Part shown: positions 38,658-42,656 of the stretch, piece by piece
How the letters are laid out: every line of letters begins with the position of its first letter
Numbering within the stretch: position 1 is the stretch's first letter
IMG/VR virus record: IMGVR_UViG_3300022934_000050
Span: 1 to 42,656 of that record
Reading direction: 5' to 3' (one strand)
DNA length: 42,656 bases
Origin: a virus
The notes under the pieces: model-generated
The model's database searches: none
What the model was told of the DNA's origin: nothing
Seen by the model: the letters and a program-made list of their open reading frames with translations, nothing else
Made by a program: the position numbers and the translations under genes

Positions 38658-39004
38658 TGTCTCAGATCCTTGGTGTTAGTCGAGAGAACCTCGGTTCGGC
38701 GGTGTTTGACCATATGGAACGCGAGTTCCGGTTGGGTTTCGCCAAGAAACGATTTGAAGCGCTCAAGAACCAGCGGTTGTTGGCGTATCAAAACCATAAC
38801 ACTGAGAGAAAAGCGATTGACGGGGTCGGGTGTGTAGAACTCGAACTCGACCCCGAAATATATTTCAACTGGGTCCATCGCGAAGGCCGGGACTTTTGGA
38901 AAGACCGAAAAAACCGGGACTGGATTAAGAAGAAGTATCCGCAGACCGCGGTGAAAAGTGCCGGGACAAAGACGCAGGTCGGCTGGGGTGCTCCCTGTCA
39001 ATGA
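38657..39004 (+). CDS. conserved-looking head protein, 115 aa
   Basis: Basic protein with many aromatic residues (YFNWVHREGRDFWKDRKNRDW near the C-terminus). It starts by a TAATG overlap with the capsid gene and ends by an ATGA overlap with the next gene. Proteins of this type following SU10-like capsids may be head-stabilising or minor head components. No family was recalled. Function is inferred from position only. Confidence 0.6.
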   Translation: MSQILGVSRENLGSAVFDHMEREFRLGFAKKRFEALKNQRLLAYQNHNTERKAIDGVGCVELELDPEIYFNWVHREGRDFWKDRKNRDWIKKKYPQTAVKSAGTKTQVGWGAPCQ

Positions 39005-39711
39005 ACGCAGTTCGTTACAAGTACATCTTGGGGGGCGTGAAGGACTTAATTGGGCTAGCCTCGGTTGAGACAATCACGCAACGGAACCTCATCCGCGGGC
39101 TTGTTTCGCGGCGCCTCTCGTATATTTGGGGGAACACTGCCTGGCCATCCATCACAAAGTGGGAAGAGCGGGCCGTTACCGATGACGCGGTGAATGGGGA
39201 CTACGTCCCATTGACTGAGGCCGGGAAGGACTCCATCGATGCGGTGTTTGCGGTTCGGGACAAGAACCCTCTTGTTAATATAGACTCAGTCAATTTGGAG
39301 TGGGCGTTGAACCATTTAGGCGTGACGGTGCCGGACGGGTATTCGGACTTGTGGTTGTATTATCGGAAGACCCGACCACGACTTGTTGGGGACGCTTACA
39401 GTGCCACTACTTCCTATTCGATTGGGGACCAAGTCTACGACCCGACTGAAGGAGATTTTTTTAATTGTGTGGCGGCTTCCACCGGAGACGCGGTCACTGA
39501 CACCAATTTCTGGGAGCGGGTTGAGATCCCGGTTGAGTTCGAAGAATTTTTGGTGAACGGCGCTTTTGCCGATTACCTACGGAACGACGGGCAAGAAGAC
39601 AAGTCGGTGAGAGTGGCGGAGGCCCCGGCTCAAAAAGCGTTGAAACATGCTCTCTATGTTTTGAAGCAATCGCAGGGGCAGCAGACGCGGCCCCGCGTAA
39701 ACACTTATTGA
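39001..39711 (+). CDS. putative head-tail adaptor with extra Trp-rich segment, 236 aa
   Basis: The N-terminal 130 residues are helical and could be an adaptor that binds the portal, as expected right after the capsid genes in podoviruses. A segment of about 45 residues (YSATTSYSIGDQVYDPTEGD to DTNFWERVEIP, residues about 130-175) looks like a small carbohydrate-binding module of the chitin-binding type embedded in the protein. The C-terminus is helical again (AEAPAQKALKHALYVLKQ). The insertion of such a module in an adaptor is notable. Confidence 0.6.
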   Translation: MNAVRYKYILGGVKDLIGLASVETITQRNLIRGLVSRRLSYIWGNTAWPSITKWEERAVTDDAVNGDYVPLTEAGKDSIDAVFAVRDKNPLVNIDSVNLEWALNHLGVTVPDGYSDLWLYYRKTRPRLVGDAYSATTSYSIGDQVYDPTEGDFFNCVAASTGDAVTDTNFWERVEIPVEFEEFLVNGAFADYLRNDGQEDKSVRVAEAPAQKALKHALYVLKQSQGQQTRPRVNTY

Positions 39712-39713
39712 TT

Positions 39714-40040
39714 ATGGCCGGAGGACTAAACATTGTCGGGAAAATTTTCAAGGCCGTTGGCCCTGCATCCAAGCAGAGTTTCAGGGTCGCGGACGACGGG
39801 GACCATATGCCCGGGACTGGGCAGCGGTTGACCACGGGGCAGACTTCCGATTCGGGGCGTTACGCGTGGGTATCGGCAAACCTTGACTCTACCTATACTC
39901 TCACCCTGAGCGCTTCTGAGATTCGAGGTAGCGTGTCAGCTATCCCGATCAAAGCAGGGGCTTGGCAACGTGTCCCCGGGTCTACTGCGGTCGCATGTGT
40001 CGCGGGAGACGTTATCGCTTGGGACGCCCGCGAGGTTTAA
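39714..40040 (+). CDS. small structural protein, 108 aa
   Basis: Beta-rich protein with YAWVSANLDSTYTLTLSASEI and a compact C-terminal AVACVAGDVIAWDAREV. It looks like a small virion or fibre-joining component. ATG 39714 is preferred to a TTG at 39708, which overlaps the preceding stop. The downstream gene follows after four bases. No family was recognised. Confidence 0.6.
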   Translation: MAGGLNIVGKIFKAVGPASKQSFRVADDGDHMPGTGQRLTTGQTSDSGRYAWVSANLDSTYTLTLSASEIRGSVSAIPIKAGAWQRVPGSTAVACVAGDVIAWDAREV

Positions 40041-40044
40041 TAGC

Positions 40045-40254
40045 ATGTTTTTCTTCCAACCAGCCTTCAGTGGAGGAGCGGTCGGCCCGTATAATATGGG
40101 CGAGTACTTGGTGGATGAAAATGAAAATTGCCTCACGACATCCGATGGAGTTTTTTTGATTTCATCAAACATCGTCTCTCTGTTAGCCGACGACAACGGC
40201 CGAACTTTAATTAATGAATCTGCTGAGTGTTTGCTCGCAGTCTTTGAGGAATAA
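40045..40254 (+). CDS. small hypothetical protein, 69 aa
   Basis: The sequence from MFFFQPAFSGGAVGPYNMGE to the end is compact and acidic (LADDNGRTLINESAECLLAVFEE), with no recognised motif. ATG 40045 avoids overlap with the upstream gene. An open frame extends upstream to 39970 inside that gene but has no good start context. It ends two bases before the fibre gene, so it is part of the structural operon. Confidence 0.55.
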   Translation: MFFFQPAFSGGAVGPYNMGEYLVDENENCLTTSDGVFLISSNIVSLLADDNGRTLINESAECLLAVFEE

Positions 40255-40256
40255 AT

Positions 40257-41807
40257 ATGGCTACTTCTACAATTCGACCTTCCGCCGTGGGCACGGTGAC
40301 CGCTTTCCGAGCGGGGGACCTTATTTTGCTCCCTAACGCAACCAGTGGGCTGCGGGTGATAACTAAGGAGAACTTCAACACAGAGCTTGCCGCCCTGTCA
40401 CGGGCGACCCCGAACGACGGCCTGGCAACTTTGAATTCCAGCGGCAAGCATGACATTGCCCAAGTGAACTATACTTCTTTGGACTTCCAAGGGACGTCTA
40501 CTGTTGCCGGGCTCCCGGCCCCGGGGACTCTGGCATCGGGACAATTCTATATCGTAACCGACACGGGAACCAACCACAGTGAGACCTGGACCCAAGCCGG
40601 GGAGATGGCGATTTCTGATGGGACGAGCTACTATGTTGGTCCTGTAGGTATTACTACTGTTGCACAGGGTGGGACTGGTTCAGGAACTGCCGCTGGTGCG
40701 CGGACGAATCTCGATGTGATGCAAGTTGCCGATGTCAACGATCGATCCCTCAGTAAGGCAGCCATTAATGGTCTTAGCCTTGATGGGGTCGATGACCTAA
40801 TAACTCTGACCCCTCACGCCATCACTACAAACGATTTCTCCTGGTCCGGGATTATTCGGGTTGATACGGAGCCCTCAATCAATGATATGGTCGCGCAGAC
40901 CAGAGGTTCAGGAGGTGTCGGGGTCTCGGTGTACTTCACATCAGCCTACCGACTTGTCGCGAAGTTGAATGATGGGGCCGGGAATGTTGATACTATCACA
41001 AGCGGGTCTACTTACGCCGTGTCCGGGAAAGCCTACCACTGGGCCGTGACTGTTGACCGTGATGGTGCCTTTAACATGTATGTCAACGGCGAAGTGGCAG
41101 CGACGACCACCACCACTGCTGTTGATACTGGCCTGGATACTGGTAACGATATTGTCCTCGGGAGCCGTAATGGAGCAGAGTTCTTTGAGGGGGTTATGTA
41201 TTCCTTCGTTGCATGGGACAAGGCCCTAAGCGCAAGCGAAGTAGCAGAGCTTGTTGCGAACGGAAATCAAGTTCCCCTAGCAGATCAATGGAGCGGCGCT
41301 GTCGCTTCCTACCAGTCACGCAATATCGAGTCTGATACCTGGCTGGACGAGAGCAGCAATGATTCCAATGGGGACATAGCAGGAGCGACTCGACTTTTTG
41401 AGCCAAAGGCACAAGTATCCGGGACTTTTACACCAACACTTTATTTCGGTGGGGTCTTACAATCGCCGGGTGTAGCTTCTGGATTTTGGCACAAGGATTC
41501 GGTGAACCCTAAGATTGTCCACATCACAATCAGGATCGAATCTCCCGCCGCCGTTTCTGACTCCGGCAACGCCGTGATTCAGGGACTTCCTTTTAATTCA
41601 GTGAACGATTCAACGAAGCGGTTTTGCTTCTCCGCAATCATGTTCAACGCTTTGGCATTAACGTCAAGCGTGTCAGCGTTAGTGCTCGCCAATACTGACG
41701 ACATTAACTTGTATGACACTGGAGCGACCGGGGCTGTCGCGCTTACAAACTCCAATTTTACAACCTCAACACTCTTGACGATCAACGGCTTTTACGAAAT
41801 CGAATAA
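40257..41807 (+). CDS. tail fibre or appendage with LamG-like domain, 516 aa
   Basis: The N-terminal 150 residues have phage-fibre character (PNATSGLRVITKENFNTELA, and ITTVAQGGTGSGTAAGARTNL, a motif repeatedly seen at fibre-to-tail joins). Residues about 165-340 form a concanavalin-like (LamG) beta-sandwich: LDGVDDLITLTPHAI, FSWSGIIRV, YHWAVTVDRDGAFNMYVNGE and FEGVMYSFVAWDKALSASEV. LamG domains bind glycans, so this is a good receptor-binding candidate. The C-terminal 160 residues form another beta domain. Confidence 0.8.
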   Translation: MATSTIRPSAVGTVTAFRAGDLILLPNATSGLRVITKENFNTELAALSRATPNDGLATLNSSGKHDIAQVNYTSLDFQGTSTVAGLPAPGTLASGQFYIVTDTGTNHSETWTQAGEMAISDGTSYYVGPVGITTVAQGGTGSGTAAGARTNLDVMQVADVNDRSLSKAAINGLSLDGVDDLITLTPHAITTNDFSWSGIIRVDTEPSINDMVAQTRGSGGVGVSVYFTSAYRLVAKLNDGAGNVDTITSGSTYAVSGKAYHWAVTVDRDGAFNMYVNGEVAATTTTTAVDTGLDTGNDIVLGSRNGAEFFEGVMYSFVAWDKALSASEVAELVANGNQVPLADQWSGAVASYQSRNIESDTWLDESSNDSNGDIAGATRLFEPKAQVSGTFTPTLYFGGVLQSPGVASGFWHKDSVNPKIVHITIRIESPAAVSDSGNAVIQGLPFNSVNDSTKRFCFSAIMFNALALTSSVSALVLANTDDINLYDTGATGAVALTNSNFTTSTLLTINGFYEIE

Positions 41808-41812
41808 AGACT

Positions 41813-42142
41813 ATGGCTACCAAAACACAATACGTAATAGGACTTCTCAACTCGGTTGAGGCTCAAGCGGTAAACCGGGCAGCAGGCAATGCCCTTCAGG
41901 ACGCACTCGCTCCGATCAAGGCGCGGATGGAGAACAAGAAAGCTTTGGGTCTCAATCCGACAGCCGAGAAAGCACCGGCGGTGATTGCAAGCGTGCGAGC
42001 GGCAATCGCGGCTTACGAAGCCAAGCAGATCATCTCGACTCCGACTGATGAGGAGATCCTGGCGGGACTTGCTGCGGCTGAAGAAGCCACTCCAACTGAG
42101 CTTGGCGGATCGACAGAGCCAGAACCACCCAGTGAGGAATAG
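41813..42142 (+). CDS. small Ala/Glu-rich helical protein, 109 aa
   Basis: Predicted nearly all helix (NSVEAQAVNRAAGNALQDALA, EKAPAVIASVRAAIAAYEAK) with an acidic Pro/Glu tail (STEPEPPSEE). No family was recognised. It lies five bases after the LamG fibre gene and two bases before the next fibre-like gene, and may be a trimerisation or chaperone partner for fibre assembly (inference from position). Confidence 0.6.
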   Translation: MATKTQYVIGLLNSVEAQAVNRAAGNALQDALAPIKARMENKKALGLNPTAEKAPAVIASVRAAIAAYEAKQIISTPTDEEILAGLAAAEEATPTELGGSTEPEPPSEE

Positions 42143-42144
42143 TT

Positions 42145-42570
42145 GTGGCTTGTGAGACAAGCACAACTTTGTTCGGCCTACCTCAGACCACTTCTGTGTC
42201 TCTGGGGACTGACCGTTTACTGTTGTTTACGGCCTCGACGAACGAGGGAATTCTTGTATCTGACTTTATCACTCAGATTGGAGTCTCGCCCGTTGCCGTT
42301 GCGAGTGTCTCAACCACGCAAGCACTGACAACGGATGATCGTTACTTCTTAGCCGATGCAAGCGGGGGCAGCATCACACTGACCCTGCCAGCAGCTAGTG
42401 GGAATTCCGGTTATGCTTGCACGATCAAGAAAGTTGATTCGACTGCTAGCGTTGTCACAATCGATGGGAGCGGAGCTGAAACGATGGATGGCGAACTGAC
42501 TCAAGAGATCGACGTGCAATATACTTCTATTTCTTTGGTCTGTGATGGAAGCAACTGGTTTATTTTATGA
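42145..42570 (+). CDS. fibre-type beta protein, 141 aa
   Basis: It uses a GTG start two bases after the preceding stop. The C-terminal half contains DRYFLADASGGSITLTLPAA, YACTIKKVDSTASVVTIDG and SISLVCDGSNWFIL, a repeated fold common in fibre and base-plate appendage tips. The N-terminal half (LLLFTASTNEGILVSDFITQ) is likewise beta-rich. It is probably a distal or joining element of the fibre network. The stop overlaps the next ATG (ATGA). Confidence 0.7.
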   Translation: MACETSTTLFGLPQTTSVSLGTDRLLLFTASTNEGILVSDFITQIGVSPVAVASVSTTQALTTDDRYFLADASGGSITLTLPAASGNSGYACTIKKVDSTASVVTIDGSGAETMDGELTQEIDVQYTSISLVCDGSNWFIL

Positions 42571-42656
42571 GCTATTTTCCTCAAACGAACATCGGATTTG
42601 CTGATACATCCGCAGTCGATGCGTTTGGCAAACTCACCTTGAACTGGGTGGAGATA
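42567..42656 (+). CDS. N-terminal part of small fibre-like peptide gene (continues at position 1)
   Basis: ATG 42567 overlaps the previous stop. Thirty codons are open to the window end: MSYFPQTNIGFADTSAVDAF followed by GKLTLNWVEI. The motif SAVDAFGKL is frequent near the N-termini of phage appendage proteins (variants of DAFGRLRV). Joined to positions 1-54 the gene would encode 48 residues, or 31 if the first 48 bases are a variant duplicate of the end. Its shortness is odd for that motif, which normally begins a long protein. Confidence 0.6.
   Translation, partial: MSYFPQTNIGFADTSAVDAFGKLTLNWVEI

Noticed and set aside
1-42656. Diversity-generating retroelement suggested by the two similar copies at the window ends
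   Set aside because: No reverse transcriptase is present, and the copies differ by an insertion of six bases and mixed changes rather than adenine-specific substitutions.
1-42656. tRNA or rRNA genes, integrase, transposase
   Set aside because: None could be recognised on either strand. No cloverleaf ends or recombinase motifs were seen.

Overview
This window reads as one essentially complete tailed-phage genome of podovirus type with a GC-rich base composition. No bacterial chromosomal genes, tRNA genes, integrase, CRISPR array or insertion sequence were found. The key evidence is a full virion set (large terminase, portal, acidic scaffold-like protein, SU10/DUF5309-type major capsid protein, tail-nozzle-like beta protein, fibre proteins, three large internal or ejection proteins). 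A family A DNA polymerase replication module accompanies it. The host cannot be named. The gene content resembles uncultivated phages of aquatic Gram-negative bacteria (inference).

Layout. Rightward genes run from 27230 to the window end and continue from position 1 to about 14043. Leftward genes run from 26432 down to 14188. The two sets diverge from an 800-base non-coding region (26433-27229) and converge on a bidirectional terminator (14154-14186). The reading frame open at the right end continues in frame through positions 1-54, so the map is best read as circular or circularly permuted. The two ends carry diverged copies of the same 42-48 bases.

Leftward module (early or replication): a small leader gene, a DUF932-like protein, a 44-aa membrane peptide, a DUF1353 protein, a cytosine-5 DNA methyltransferase with a second long frame overprinted on the same strand, a 48-aa zinc-finger-like protein, a coiled-coil protein and a papain-like cysteine peptidase. 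These are followed by a dNMP kinase, a 38-aa membrane peptide, a Holliday-junction-type nuclease, an SNF2-like helicase, a RecB-like nuclease, a probable ssDNA-binding protein, DNA polymerase A (Leu at the position of E. coli Phe762) and a primase/SF3 helicase.

Rightward module: a protein with three tandem helix-turn-helix units sits beside the putative origin and may be the small terminase or an origin/regulatory protein. Next is a glycan/sulfate cassette (radical SAM-SPASM enzyme, sulfotransferase, glycosyltransferase fused to an FkbM-like methyltransferase) placed before the large terminase. Portal, scaffold, capsid, adaptors and a LamG-containing fibre follow. Across the junction come a lipoprotein, a membrane/coiled-coil protein, a GT4 glycosyltransferase, the nozzle-like protein, fibre proteins and ejection proteins including a 1757-aa polyvalent protein.

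The most unusual signals are: (1) a 7-mer, TACTTCT/AGAAGTA, counted by eye 47 times on both strands where about 5 are expected; (2) the double-coded methyltransferase locus; (3) the origin-like region with fifteen TTCAGGG repeats next to an AT-rich tract; (4) a 29-bp element present in inverted orientation in two intergenic regions; (5) the sugar/sulfate/radical SAM cassette inside the packaging module.
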